IMG/VR virus record: IMGVR_UViG_3300047446_000164
Location: 1-64,000 of that record
DNA: 64,000 bases
From: a virus
Strand: one strand, 5' to 3'
Shown here: piece by piece, positions 34,726-43,139 of the stretch
Layout: each line of letters starts with the position of its first letter
Numbering within the stretch: position 1 is the stretch's first letter
Notes under the pieces: generated by a model
The model's input: the letters and a program-made list of their open reading frames with translations, nothing else
The model's database searches: none
What the model was told of the DNA's origin: nothing
Program-made: the position numbers and the translations under genes

Positions 34726-34880
34726 GGCTGCACCTGCGATAATTCTGCGATAAACGCGGATGACTGTGGTGAGGCCTCCACCGGCGAACCATAAGTTTTG
34801 CCACAACCATAGAGGCGTGCTCCTATGAACTTGGCGAGCAAAAAAGCTCTCAACTCGTCGCGAATAGTCGCGGCCTTCAC
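34722..34880 (-). CDS. Small protein between HTH and methyltransferase genes
   Basis: A 52-residue protein starting VKAATIRDELRAFLLAKFIG with a GTG start that overlaps the methyltransferase stop (GTGA). It ends IAELSQVQP and overlaps the HTH gene start. The tight overlaps and lack of other explanation support it as real. The family is not recognised. Confidence 0.65.
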   Translation of the reverse strand: MKAATIRDELRAFLLAKFIGARLYGCGKTYGSPVEASPQSSAFIAELSQVQP

Positions 34881-37507
34881 GATGCATTCTCCTGGTCCAG
34901 CGCCACCAGATCGAACAACGTCGGCATGCTCGCCTCGCGCTCCGCCTCCTTCAGGTAGTGCACCTGGTCTCGGAAGTAGGCGGCGTTCAGTTCGGAACCG
35001 CGGCCTTTCCGGCCCAGCTTCACGGCGCGAACACACACCGTACCGAGGCCGTGGAACGGGTCATACACGACGTCGCCCGGGTTCGTATAACGGCCGATTA
35101 GGCGGTCGACGATATCGATCTGGAATGGGCACACGTGATTCTCGACCGCGCGCGCGGCCTGGGCCCCGTTCAGCGTCTTCATGCGCACGATGTCGTGCCA
35201 CACCATCGGATCGCTGCTGCCCGGTGCCAGGCTCATGTAGGTGGCCGGCAGCGACTTGTTCGCCAGCATCTGCTCGCCGGTACCAACGTGCAGCTCGTAG
35301 TCGTAGACGTTGGCCAGCGACAGCTCGGTGAACATCTTCGCCAGCTTGGCCGGGCCGTAACTGGCCAGCTCGGCCGCGCCCAGCAGACGATTGCCGCTGG
35401 AGCGCCAGAAGGCGTGCGCATCGACCTGCCAACGGGCGACGCTGTAGCCGGTGCCGGGGATCGGCGGCAGCGCGCGGTCGAAGTCGACCGGTAGACCATC
35501 ATCGCCGAGGCACTGCGGCTTCGCCTTCGTCACCGGCGTGTCGGCGTAGCCGCGCGCGCGGTCGGTCTGTGGCTTGTGGAACAGCAGGATGTATTCCGGC
35601 GAGCCGACGCCCATCTTCGTGCCATCCTTGCACACCTCCGAATAGCCGAGGCGATAGGTCTGGTTGTTCTCGCGCACCACGTCAGTTACCACCGTGATCA
35701 TGCCCATGTAGTCGAAGCCGTGCTTCAGGCCGTGGAACAGTGCCTCGGCGTGGAACGGGCTGACCGTCGGCACGCCGGCGCCAGTGACGTTCCCGAACAG
35801 GATCCGGTCCTTCACATGACAGGCGTAGATGCGGCCCGGTTGCAGGATGCGTAGCAGCTGCGGCGTCAGGAAATCCATCTGGCGCCAGAACTGCGCGTTG
35901 TCCTGCGTGTGGCCGAAGTCATTGTAGCTCGGGCTGTATTCGTAATGGTTTGCGAACGGGATCGACGTCAGGATCATGCCGACCGAATTCTCGGGCTGCT
36001 CCAGCGCTTCCAGCACGCAATCGTTGTGCGCGACGGTGAAGTGCTCGCCGACGGCCACCTGGCGCTGCACGCCGATCGTGCGCGCGAGCGAATCCTGCAT
36101 CGACAGTTGGTCCAGACCGTAGGTGCGGATGATCTCGCCCATCTTGGCCTGCATCTCGTCGTGCTGCTGCCACTTCACCAGCAGGTCTTCCAGCACCTTG
36201 CGCTCGACTTCGGTATGGACAATATCGATGATCACCGAGTGGGTCTGCTGGAAGCGCTGGACGCGGTGAATGGCCTGGATGAAGTCGTTGAACTTGAACC
36301 CGATGCCGGCAAAAATCTCGCGATGACAGTGCACCTGGAAGTTGCAGCCTGAGCCCGCGATGATAGGCTTCGTCGACAGTACTGGGAACTTGCCGTCGCT
36401 GAAGTCGGCAATACGCTGCTCGCGCTCCTCCAGATCCTGCGTGCCCCACACGCTCACGGCAGCCGGGATTGCGGTCTGGATGGCGTGCCGCTCGTCCTCC
36501 AGGTCGTGCCAGACCACGAAATGATCTTCCGGCGCGGCAGCAATGATCTCGGCGACCTTGGCCACGCGCGCCGGCATGCTGTTGCGCTTCTCGCCGGCAG
36601 CGGCCGACAGGCCCATGGCCACGTTCGGGATCAGCAGTCCCTGGCCGTTCTTCTCGGCGCCGGCGGTCTCGTAGTTGCTGGGCACCTCGTGGTACCGGAC
36701 TTCGATCGGCGGCAGATCATAGCCCTCGTCAGAATGACCCAGATCGCTCGGGCGCTGAATGAACACCGCCCAGCTGGCCACCCACAACCAAAATTCATGC
36801 TCCTTGTGGGGGTACAGCGTCAGGTTGCCGGCCTTCTCGCTGTCGCGCTGGAAGAAGCGGGTCAGCGCCTGGCCGGTGTCCATTACGCCCAGATAACCGG
36901 CATAGTGGATCAGCTCTTTGAAGCGGTTCGGGCTCGGCGTGGCCGTATAGACGAACTTGAACTCGACTGGCTCGAACATCGGCAAGAACTCCTGGTACGT
37001 CTTGCTGCCGTAGCTGCGCAGCACGCTGGCCTCGTCAAGGCCGACGGCACCGATGCGGCTGGTGGTGATTTTCCCTTCGCGAACCGATTCGTAGTTCGTC
37101 AAGTAGATTACGGACGGGTCGACAATTTCCGCGTCGGTGCGCACGAACTGCACCGTGATGGCTTGGGCACCCGTGAAGCGCTTCGCAGCTTCGCGAATGA
37201 ATTCCTGCCTCACGCCCAACGGCAGGACGATCAGGCGGAACATCTCTGGACACCGAATGCCGATCTGCCGCATCACCTCCAGGTTGGTGCTGGTCTTGTG
37301 CAGGCCGAAGGACGCGAAGATGGCACGCTGGCCGCCGGCGAGCGCCCAACGCACGATGTCGCGCGTGTGTGGCTTGAGGCCCGGGTGAATTTGATCCAGC
37401 GGCACGTCGAAGCCTTTCTTCTGTGCCAGCTTGATTTTCTCGCGCAGGAACTGGCCGTATTCGGCCTGCACCAGCAGTTTTTGTTCTTCAGGGCTAAATG
37501 CGCTCAT
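34877..37507 (-). CDS. SF2 helicase-DNA methyltransferase fusion
   Basis: An 876-residue fusion. Residues about 50-440 are a degenerate SF2/SNF2-type helicase: Walker A-like FGLHKTS (68-72 region), DEAS (159-162), TATPSP (188-193) and motif VI QAIHRVQRFQ (411-420). Residues about 490-870 are an amino-methyltransferase of permuted order: motif IV SIPF (515-518, in place of the usual NPPY/SPPY), then motif I DPFHGLGT (816-823). The methyl acceptor would be adenine N6 or cytosine N4. Plausible roles are self-modification against restriction or a phage regulatory mark. I chose the start at MSAFSPEEQK; upstream in-frame sequence lies in the next gene. Confidence 0.86.
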   Translation of the reverse strand: MSAFSPEEQKLLVQAEYGQFLREKIKLAQKKGFDVPLDQIHPGLKPHTRDIVRWALAGGQRAIFASFGLHKTSTNLEVMRQIGIRCPEMFRLIVLPLGVRQEFIREAAKRFTGAQAITVQFVRTDAEIVDPSVIYLTNYESVREGKITTSRIGAVGLDEASVLRSYGSKTYQEFLPMFEPVEFKFVYTATPSPNRFKELIHYAGYLGVMDTGQALTRFFQRDSEKAGNLTLYPHKEHEFWLWVASWAVFIQRPSDLGHSDEGYDLPPIEVRYHEVPSNYETAGAEKNGQGLLIPNVAMGLSAAAGEKRNSMPARVAKVAEIIAAAPEDHFVVWHDLEDERHAIQTAIPAAVSVWGTQDLEEREQRIADFSDGKFPVLSTKPIIAGSGCNFQVHCHREIFAGIGFKFNDFIQAIHRVQRFQQTHSVIIDIVHTEVERKVLEDLLVKWQQHDEMQAKMGEIIRTYGLDQLSMQDSLARTIGVQRQVAVGEHFTVAHNDCVLEALEQPENSVGMILTSIPFANHYEYSPSYNDFGHTQDNAQFWRQMDFLTPQLLRILQPGRIYACHVKDRILFGNVTGAGVPTVSPFHAEALFHGLKHGFDYMGMITVVTDVVRENNQTYRLGYSEVCKDGTKMGVGSPEYILLFHKPQTDRARGYADTPVTKAKPQCLGDDGLPVDFDRALPPIPGTGYSVARWQVDAHAFWRSSGNRLLGAAELASYGPAKLAKMFTELSLANVYDYELHVGTGEQMLANKSLPATYMSLAPGSSDPMVWHDIVRMKTLNGAQAARAVENHVCPFQIDIVDRLIGRYTNPGDVVYDPFHGLGTVCVRAVKLGRKGRGSELNAAYFRDQVHYLKEAEREASMPTLFDLVALDQENAS

Positions 37508-37524
37508 GTCTTTTCCGTTTCGGG

Positions 37525-38235
37525 TTAAATTCCAGCAGCTGGTACAGCAGCGGCTTTGAGGTCTTTCAATAATTTTCGGTAGTGCGCGGTCATGGCGATC
37601 AGTTGGTCGACCGTGTAGTGGCGTGGTTCGTTGTCCGCCTCCAGCGCCTCGACGGCGGCCAGGCCGATGCGCGCGATGACGCCGGCGCGGAAGGATGCCG
37701 CCGTCGTGCCGCCGGGCCGGTTGCAGCCCTTCAGTTGCGCGAACACGTTGCGCTCGTCGAAACGCAAATGGGGATGGCTGCCGCGCGACAGGTAGTGGCC
37801 CGCGTCCCAAGCGCCACCAGTCAGCGTCCCGGCGCCGGCGCGGCGGCCGCAGCAGATGCACGTCCGGTCGCGGTCGCGGAATCGCACCCAGGCGTTGAAC
37901 GCCTTCTGGCAGTCAGCCACGTGGTCAGCCTTGCGCTTGAACTTGGCTAGCTTCTCCTGGCGATCCTTGCGCTCGGCGCGCGCCGTCGTCTGCTTCTGCT
38001 TCTCCAACTTCGCCATGGCCAGCACCGTGCCGCATTCCGGCGAACACCAGATTACGAACGGCGCCGGACGCACGAACTCGGCGCGGCAGGTGCGGACCGC
38101 GCACTTGTGCTTCTTCTCCCGCGTAGCTTTGGTGGCGATCTTCGTCACCTCGCGCGCCTCGATGCGCTCGCCGCGCGCGAACGCGGTACGCTTCATTGGC
38201 GCGGTGCCAGGCTTCATGAAGGTGCGGCGCATCAT
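37525..38235 (-). CDS. NinG/Rap-like recombination protein
   Basis: A 236-residue protein starting MMRRTFMKPG. Zinc-type cysteines at KHKCAVRTCRAEF and a CSPEC pair are followed by a central helical region. The core CICCGRR, WDAGHYLSRGSHPHLRFDERNV and GCNRPGG matches NinG, an HNH-like nuclease that resolves recombination branches. It lies with replication genes as in lambda's nin region. Its start codon shares a base with the extended -10 of the opposing cassette at 38271. Confidence 0.88.
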   Translation of the reverse strand: MMRRTFMKPGTAPMKRTAFARGERIEAREVTKIATKATREKKHKCAVRTCRAEFVRPAPFVIWCSPECGTVLAMAKLEKQKQTTARAERKDRQEKLAKFKRKADHVADCQKAFNAWVRFRDRDRTCICCGRRAGAGTLTGGAWDAGHYLSRGSHPHLRFDERNVFAQLKGCNRPGGTTAASFRAGVIARIGLAAVEALEADNEPRHYTVDQLIAMTAHYRKLLKDLKAAAVPAAGI

Positions 38236-38243
38236 GCTATGAT
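38235..38243 (+). promoter_or_regulatory. Extended -10 promoter of the DUF4145 cassette
   Basis: TGCTATGAT: TG-n-TATGAT, a good extended -10. The T at 38235 is the complement of the NinG start codon A. Expected start near 38250, giving a 5' leader of about 20 bases. Confidence 0.65.
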
Positions 38244-38270
38244 GTCCTTTTGATAAACACCCAAGTCCCC

Positions 38271-38918
38271 ATGGCAATAGTTCTCAAGTGCCCTCATTGT
38301 GGCGCAAATAAAATGGCTTTTTCGCTCCACAACGAATACCTCCGCCCATCTCACGCCAACGAGGTGATCGTAGGCGCCAGCTGCGAAGCGTGCACGATGC
38401 CCATAACAATCATTTTCAGAGGCGCTGCCAATCTGATACACAATGGCCAACGCCCTTCGCGCCATGTAGGAGACCTCATGGCACTTGGATCGCCCTGGCT
38501 GCTCGTTTCCGTGTTCCCTGATGGACCCGCCCAGGAAATGCCGGACGATATTCCTGAAGCAGTTGCGAGAGCATTCGTACAGGCAGATGGCTCGCGACTT
38601 GCTGGGCACTGGGACGCCGCCAGCAGCATGTACCGAAAAGCAATGGAACTGGCATTGAAGGCATTTTCGCCAGACATTGAGGCATGGCAAATAGGCAAGC
38701 GGATTGACCAGATGGCGGCCGAAAACCGGATCACTCCTGAGCTCAAGACCTGGGCGCACGAGTTGCGGCTGGATGGAAACGACGCGGTGCATGGAGACGA
38801 GGAAACTACCGAGGAGGCCGTCAAGAATATGCACGATTTCTGTAAGTTCTTGTTGATTTATCTCTATACACTCCCCGCTCAGGTTGCGAGAGCCCAGGCG
38901 CGCCGAAATGGGCAGTAG
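38271..38918 (+). CDS. DUF4145-domain protein with N-terminal zinc ribbon
   Basis: A 215-residue protein. The N terminus has a zinc ribbon (CPHCG then CEAC). The C-terminal region (about residues 100-205) matches DUF4145: WDAASSMYRKAMELALK, KRIDQMAAENRI and HELRLDGNDAVHGDEET. DUF4145 domains occur in restriction and other defence proteins, where they are thought to bind nucleic acid or nucleotides. It is a rightward insertion in a leftward operon, with its own promoter. Confidence 0.82.
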   Translation: MAIVLKCPHCGANKMAFSLHNEYLRPSHANEVIVGASCEACTMPITIIFRGAANLIHNGQRPSRHVGDLMALGSPWLLVSVFPDGPAQEMPDDIPEAVARAFVQADGSRLAGHWDAASSMYRKAMELALKAFSPDIEAWQIGKRIDQMAAENRITPELKTWAHELRLDGNDAVHGDEETTEEAVKNMHDFCKFLLIYLYTLPAQVARAQARRNGQ

Positions 38919-38923
38919 GTGCG

Positions 38924-39670
38924 TCAAAATAAGCCCTCCTGAATTGGCGCGGAAGCACGCCGCCAAAACGTCAGCGACTGATGCGATTCGATCCGTTCGC
39001 GCATGATCGCGGCACGCGCCTCCTTGGTAGGTGGCGTATAGGTGCCCTTCCAGGCCGAATCGATGCCAACGTTCTGGCCGATGTTCGTGCTGTCGGCTGA
39101 GGCGAACGGAAACCGCGAGAAAACCGCTGGATCAAGCATGCGCAAACCATGGATCTTCGCAGCCGGCCGGCCGGAGCGGTCGCAGATGACATCCATCGCC
39201 TCCGCCATACGAGTCCACCAAGCCGGCGTGCCGATCTTTGCGAACTCGCCGGAGCTGCCGAGGCAAATGCGCGGCCACGTTGCGACCAAGCGGTCGAGAC
39301 GGCCCAACGATTCATGCAAGTGCCAGACTGGCGCGCCAACATGCGGCGCCGACTCGCGCCACGGCCATTCCGAAAGAAGCAAGTCGTTTGCCGCCTCATC
39401 GCCATCAATGACGTCAGGGATCACGGCGAAATCGAATCCCGGATAGCGGTGGAGCTCAGCCACCCAGTCGTAATAAGGCTCCCAATCAGTTATTGGATGT
39501 CCGCTGCGCCAAGCCGAGAACGCACCGTTGTCCACCGCGAAGGATTGGGCCGCTACCAGCGCGAGGGTCAATTGGTCAGGATACCGGAACGACACGAAGG
39601 CGTGCCCGCTGCTGATGGCGCGCAGCGCTGCTGTCGCGGGCGTGATCGGTAGTCCGTGGTAGTGGATCAA
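38924..39670 (-). CDS. TGT-fold enzyme, possible DNA base transglycosylase (DpdA-like)
   Basis: A 248-residue protein. I choose TTG at 39670, overlapping the next gene by four bases (TTGA). Features that suggest a tRNA-guanine transglycosylase fold are VDNGAFSAW (Asp47, like TGT D-S-G-F), IPDVIDGD, LGSSGEF, KIHGLRML and SADSTN with a conserved Asp. Phage DpdA proteins of this fold insert 7-deazaguanine bases into DNA to block restriction. No preQ0 synthesis genes are in the window, so the base would have to come from the host. The call is an inference from motifs. Confidence 0.5.
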   Translation of the reverse strand: MIHYHGLPITPATAALRAISSGHAFVSFRYPDQLTLALVAAQSFAVDNGAFSAWRSGHPITDWEPYYDWVAELHRYPGFDFAVIPDVIDGDEAANDLLLSEWPWRESAPHVGAPVWHLHESLGRLDRLVATWPRICLGSSGEFAKIGTPAWWTRMAEAMDVICDRSGRPAAKIHGLRMLDPAVFSRFPFASADSTNIGQNVGIDSAWKGTYTPPTKEARAAIMRERIESHQSLTFWRRASAPIQEGLF

Positions 39671-40101
39671 GGCCGTACTCCCAGCGACAGCGCCAGCCGC
39701 GCGCGCTTCGCATCCAGGCCAGCCACACGGCAACCGACGTCGGTGGCGTGGAAGTATTGCATCTGGAGCAGCACGGCGCCGGCGCGCACGAAGCCTGCGG
39801 CAACCAGGCGCTCCAGTGACGCGCGGTCTTGGCGGTTGCAGAGGTACTCATTCCGCACGCGAGCCTTCTGGCCTTCGACCGGCACCATGCGCGCCATGTG
39901 CCGCAGGATGTCCAGATCACCCTCATGCAGCGTGGCGACGCGGTCGGCCAGCTGGCAGCCGTGGCACTTCTTGTACTGCACCAGCACTTTGGCCGGCGCG
40001 GCCTTGCCGCAGGCGCAGCGCTTCGATTCGAGCACCGGGCCCGGCTTTTCGTTGGCGATGGCGCGGTGCTGGCGCTCAGCGCGGGAGAGGTCGTAAATCA
40101 T
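39667..40101 (-). CDS. Zinc-binding phage protein, unknown
   Basis: A 144-residue protein starting MIYDLSRAERQHRAIANEKP. A zinc cluster (CACG, then CHGC) lies at residues 29-49. The rest is helical with alternating charged and hydrophobic residues, resembling a winged helix (DILRHMARM, VEGQKARVRNEYL, LERLVAAGFV). It may be a DNA-binding regulator. Its start codon shares a base with the extended -10 at 40101-40109. Confidence 0.62.
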   Translation of the reverse strand: MIYDLSRAERQHRAIANEKPGPVLESKRCACGKAAPAKVLVQYKKCHGCQLADRVATLHEGDLDILRHMARMVPVEGQKARVRNEYLCNRQDRASLERLVAAGFVRAGAVLLQMQYFHATDVGCRVAGLDAKRARLALSLGVRP

Positions 40102-40109
40102 GATATATT
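40101..40109 (+). promoter_or_regulatory. Extended -10 promoter of the 100-residue cassette
   Basis: TGATATATT: TG-n-TATATT. The first T is the complement of the start-codon A of the leftward gene. The predicted start is near 40116, about 19 bases before the ATG. Confidence 0.6.
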
Positions 40110-40134
40110 TGTCTTTCTAGCAATGGAGGATCGC

Positions 40135-40437
40135 ATGCGCTTTAATCTTGAAATTGACTGTGGCAACTTCAAAATGGCCGATGCTGACAAGTTCGGCCGC
40201 TTAGTGAACGTGTCCCTCTGGATGGGAAATCCGGCCGATGCTGTGGAATCTCGGTACAAAATCGCGTATCCAAAAGCGTGGCCTCCGGAGATAGATGTGA
40301 TGAAAATAGAAGATGCAGTTCGCGTAGCTATGGCGCACGCGCTCAACAGGGAGTTCGATCCTTTTCTGGTTACGCTGATCGTTGAAGAGGAAAGTCCCCG
40401 ATGGCAAGGGCGACTGATTGGCACAGCGGCGCAATAG
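40135..40437 (+). CDS. Small accessory protein, unknown
   Basis: A 100-residue protein starting MRFNLEIDCGNFKMADADK, with GGAGGA just upstream of the ATG at 40135 (an ATG at 40123 is less well placed). It has mixed alpha/beta character with no recognised domain. It ends 4 bases before the stop of the leftward methyltransferase gene, so it exactly fills the gap between two leftward genes. Confidence 0.72.
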   Translation: MRFNLEIDCGNFKMADADKFGRLVNVSLWMGNPADAVESRYKIAYPKAWPPEIDVMKIEDAVRVAMAHALNREFDPFLVTLIVEEESPRWQGRLIGTAAQ

Positions 40438-40441
40438 ACAT

Positions 40442-42772
40442 TCATGCCGCCACCATCCCAATCTCACGCTCATGCATGAAGTTCGCCTGAATCAGCGCGC
40501 GAGCCATAGGCGGACAGACGCTGTTGCCGCACATGCGGACCTGGGCCGATTTCGTCAGCGGCACGCGCGGCAATTCCAGGGGGTTGCCCTCGGCCTGGTG
40601 GCTATCCTTGAATAGCAGCTTCGGATCCGGAATTTCGCGAATTACGTAGCTCGCCGGAAAGCCCTGCGCGCGATACAGTTCCGCCGGCTCCAGCATGCGC
40701 AGGCCGATGTCGACAATCTGGTAGTCCACCCCTTCGATCGTCACGAGGCCGAAACGATCCTTCGTCGTGACCGTGTGCAGCGGCTCTTCCAATCGCGGGT
40801 CCTGATCGGAGCCGTAATACTTGACGAGGAAGGCGCGTACCTCAGCGTGGTGCTGGCCGCCAGCGCTAACGGTGTGTAGCGGTTCGTCCATGCCGGCCGT
40901 GCTGCTGGTACCGCGCAGCTTGACCAGGCTGCTGGTCATCACAGCGTGCCGGGCGCTGGCCGTGACTGTCTTGATCGGCTCACGCGCATCCTGGCCGCGA
41001 GATTCATCGCCCTTCTGGGAATACATCGCCTCGATGTGAGCGGTCACGATGCCCAAGGCATGCGGCGCGCCGGCCGGGTTTTCCTTCGGCCCGGCCGTGA
41101 TCGTCGGCACTGGATCGTTCATATCGCTGCCGGTCGCGCCGGTGCGGAACTTGGTGATGTGCGCGGTCACAAGGGCTTGATTACCTGTCGACGTGATTGT
41201 CGGTACCGGCGTGCCGACCTGCGCCCCGGTGTGCCCTGAAGTGTTGGTCATCACGAACGGTGCCAATTCTGCGGTGACGACTGCGGTGTCGCCCTTGGCG
41301 GTGATAGTGGCCGCCGGCTCATCGGCGCCACGCGGGCGGCTGTCGCCGGCACGGCCGCCAACACCCACCAACGTCGCCGAGACGGCGCTGAAGTGACCAC
41401 CCTTGACCTGGGCGCAGATGGTCCGCAGCGGCTCGTCGGCCGGCATCGTGCGCTGGTTGCTGGAATTGGCGTGCTCGTTCAGGAACGCGGTCACCAATGC
41501 CGCCTTGGTTGCGCCGGCCACCACCGTGCCCAGCGGCTTCTCGATATCCAGCGCGCGCGGCGTCTGGCCATCGCGCTCACCGTAGCCGGTCTGCACCATG
41601 GTGGCGACGGCCAGCGCCTTCTCGCCGCGCTGCGCGCTGGTGATCGTGCGGAACGGCTCGTGCACGGATTCGCTGCGGTCGCCGCCCTGGTGCGTCACCG
41701 GCACAATGCTGGGCAGGACAATGGCGCGGTGGTTCTCCGTCGTCAGCGTGCCGAACGGCTGGTCAGCCGGCACCGGCTTGCCCGAGTAGATCGGGCCGCC
41801 CTGCCCGATGATGAACGGCGTTTCCGCGTCCACCACGTAGCGCTGGATGCCCTTCGCGATGCGGCGCAGCGTCGCGTCGGCCAGCGGGCGCTTGCGCTCG
41901 AAGATCGAAGGGCATGGAATGGACCAATCGATGCATTCGGCGGCCGTGCGCCACGGCGCCAGGTTCCCGGCCAGCACGCCGGCGGACGTCGGCGCGCCGT
42001 TGGTAGGCGCCGGCCAGCGGATCGGCAGGCCGTCGCGGCGCGCCACGAGAAAGAAGCGCTTCCGGATGGTCGGAGTATCAAAGTCGCTGGCGCGCAACTC
42101 CTTGTGGTCGACCGTATAGCCGAGGGCGCGCAACTGGCGCAGGAAGCTCTCGAAAGTCTTACCCTTCTTCGCTGGATCAGGCATCCAGACCTTGATGGTC
42201 TCAACGTTGCCATCATGATCGACAGGTACTTCCTTCTCAACCTCAATCAGTGGCCCCCAGGTTTTGAACTCTTCGACGTTTTCCAGCATGATCACGCGCG
42301 GCTTGCACTTCGCCGCCCAGCGTAACGTCACCCAGGCCAGGCCGCGAATGTTCTTCGCCACCGGCGTGCCGCCCTTCGCCTTGCTAAAGTGTTTGCAGTC
42401 CGGCGACAGCCAGACTAGGCCCACCGGCTGGTTGTTCGTCACCTTAATCGGGTCCACGTCCCAAACGCTCTCGCACAGGTGCTTCGTATGTGGGTGGTTC
42501 ATGGCGTGCAGCGCCAAGGCCTCTGGATCATGGTTGATGGCGATATCGACCGGGCGGCCGAACACTTCTTCAAGGCCAGTGCTGGTGCCGCCACCGCCGG
42601 CGAAGTTGTCGATGATCAGTTCATGGCCAAGGTCCAGCTGCGGCGTCAGGACGTCACGCTTCACGTGGCGCGGCGTGTGGCGCACGGTCGGCCGGGACGC
42701 CGGCACCGGTGTTGCCATCATGGCGGAGACGTCTTCCAGCGGAAGATCGAAGTTGAAGTTGTCGCGCCTCAT
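40442..42772 (-). CDS. C5-cytosine DNA methyltransferase with about ten internal repeats
   Basis: A 776-residue Dcm-type enzyme. Motif I is IDNFAGGGGTSTGLEEVFG (residues about 54-72). Motif IV has the catalytic Cys126 in SPDCKHFS, an unusual variant of PCQ. Motif VI is ENVEEF (164-169), motif VIII RKRFFLVARR. Motifs IX-X are at the C terminus (MRAQGFP-type YRAQGFPASY, GNSVCPPMARAL). Between about residues 300 and 665, in the target-recognition region, are about ten repeats of the form xxEPxxTITxxxxxxxV spaced 30-45 residues. It would methylate phage DNA, probably to evade restriction. Confidence 0.9.
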   Translation of the reverse strand: MRRDNFNFDLPLEDVSAMMATPVPASRPTVRHTPRHVKRDVLTPQLDLGHELIIDNFAGGGGTSTGLEEVFGRPVDIAINHDPEALALHAMNHPHTKHLCESVWDVDPIKVTNNQPVGLVWLSPDCKHFSKAKGGTPVAKNIRGLAWVTLRWAAKCKPRVIMLENVEEFKTWGPLIEVEKEVPVDHDGNVETIKVWMPDPAKKGKTFESFLRQLRALGYTVDHKELRASDFDTPTIRKRFFLVARRDGLPIRWPAPTNGAPTSAGVLAGNLAPWRTAAECIDWSIPCPSIFERKRPLADATLRRIAKGIQRYVVDAETPFIIGQGGPIYSGKPVPADQPFGTLTTENHRAIVLPSIVPVTHQGGDRSESVHEPFRTITSAQRGEKALAVATMVQTGYGERDGQTPRALDIEKPLGTVVAGATKAALVTAFLNEHANSSNQRTMPADEPLRTICAQVKGGHFSAVSATLVGVGGRAGDSRPRGADEPAATITAKGDTAVVTAELAPFVMTNTSGHTGAQVGTPVPTITSTGNQALVTAHITKFRTGATGSDMNDPVPTITAGPKENPAGAPHALGIVTAHIEAMYSQKGDESRGQDAREPIKTVTASARHAVMTSSLVKLRGTSSTAGMDEPLHTVSAGGQHHAEVRAFLVKYYGSDQDPRLEEPLHTVTTKDRFGLVTIEGVDYQIVDIGLRMLEPAELYRAQGFPASYVIREIPDPKLLFKDSHQAEGNPLELPRVPLTKSAQVRMCGNSVCPPMARALIQANFMHEREIGMVAA

Positions 42773-42780
42773 GATACGAT
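42772..42780 (+). promoter_or_regulatory. Extended -10 promoter of the paralogue pair
   Basis: TGATACGAT: TG-n-TACGAT. The T at 42772 is the complement of the methyltransferase start-codon A. The expected start is near 42787, with an 18-base leader to the ATG at 42805. Confidence 0.6.
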
Positions 42781-42804
42781 CCTCCCTTTTTGGAGAAGCG
42801 AACG

Positions 42805-43023
42805 ATGAGCAGCACACATACCGAAATCATTAATGTCGGAGACTGGGAGATGACAGTCCGCATAGCCCAGCTTGCACCAGACAGCCTGTACACTATGCAT
42901 ATCGCGCAGATTCGCAACAGTCAGCGCAGCCTGCCGGATTGGACCGATCACGACAACAGCTACCGCACTCCTGATGAGGCTCGTGCAGCGGCACTCAAAT
43001 GGGCAGAGAAGCAATTTAAGTAG
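42805..43023 (+). CDS. Small accessory protein, first of a paralogous pair
   Basis: A 72-residue protein starting MSSTHTEIINVGDWEM, with GGAG 9 bases upstream. It shares with the next gene an N-terminal (E-x-x-x-G-x-W-x-M) pattern and a C-terminal SYRTPDEARAAALKWAEKQ helix like SYSSANAAYAAAYFWATEK. No recognised domain. It is rightward between two leftward genes. Confidence 0.72.
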   Translation: MSSTHTEIINVGDWEMTVRIAQLAPDSLYTMHIAQIRNSQRSLPDWTDHDNSYRTPDEARAAALKWAEKQFK

Positions 43024-43139
43024 ATTACTCATACCCGCGCTCCCGCAGCGCGGCGCGCAATGGTGACTGGCATCGGATGCGGCGTACTGCAACCCGGCAA
43101 GTCTATGTAACCTTCCCGTGCTAAGCTTCCATCTTCTCC

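Noticed and set aside
34567-34887. A single 106-codon gene spanning two small genes
   Set aside because: The first half of this frame lies over a better gene in another frame. Two 52-residue genes with GTGA overlaps explain the region.
37508-37861. N-terminal extension of the helicase-methyltransferase
   Set aside because: The extra 118 codons lie within the NinG gene in another frame and are Arg-rich without homology; the ATG at 37507 is preferred.
41393-42325. 310-codon rightward open frame opposite the C5 methyltransferase
   Set aside because: Antisense of conserved methyltransferase motifs; no ribosome-binding site.
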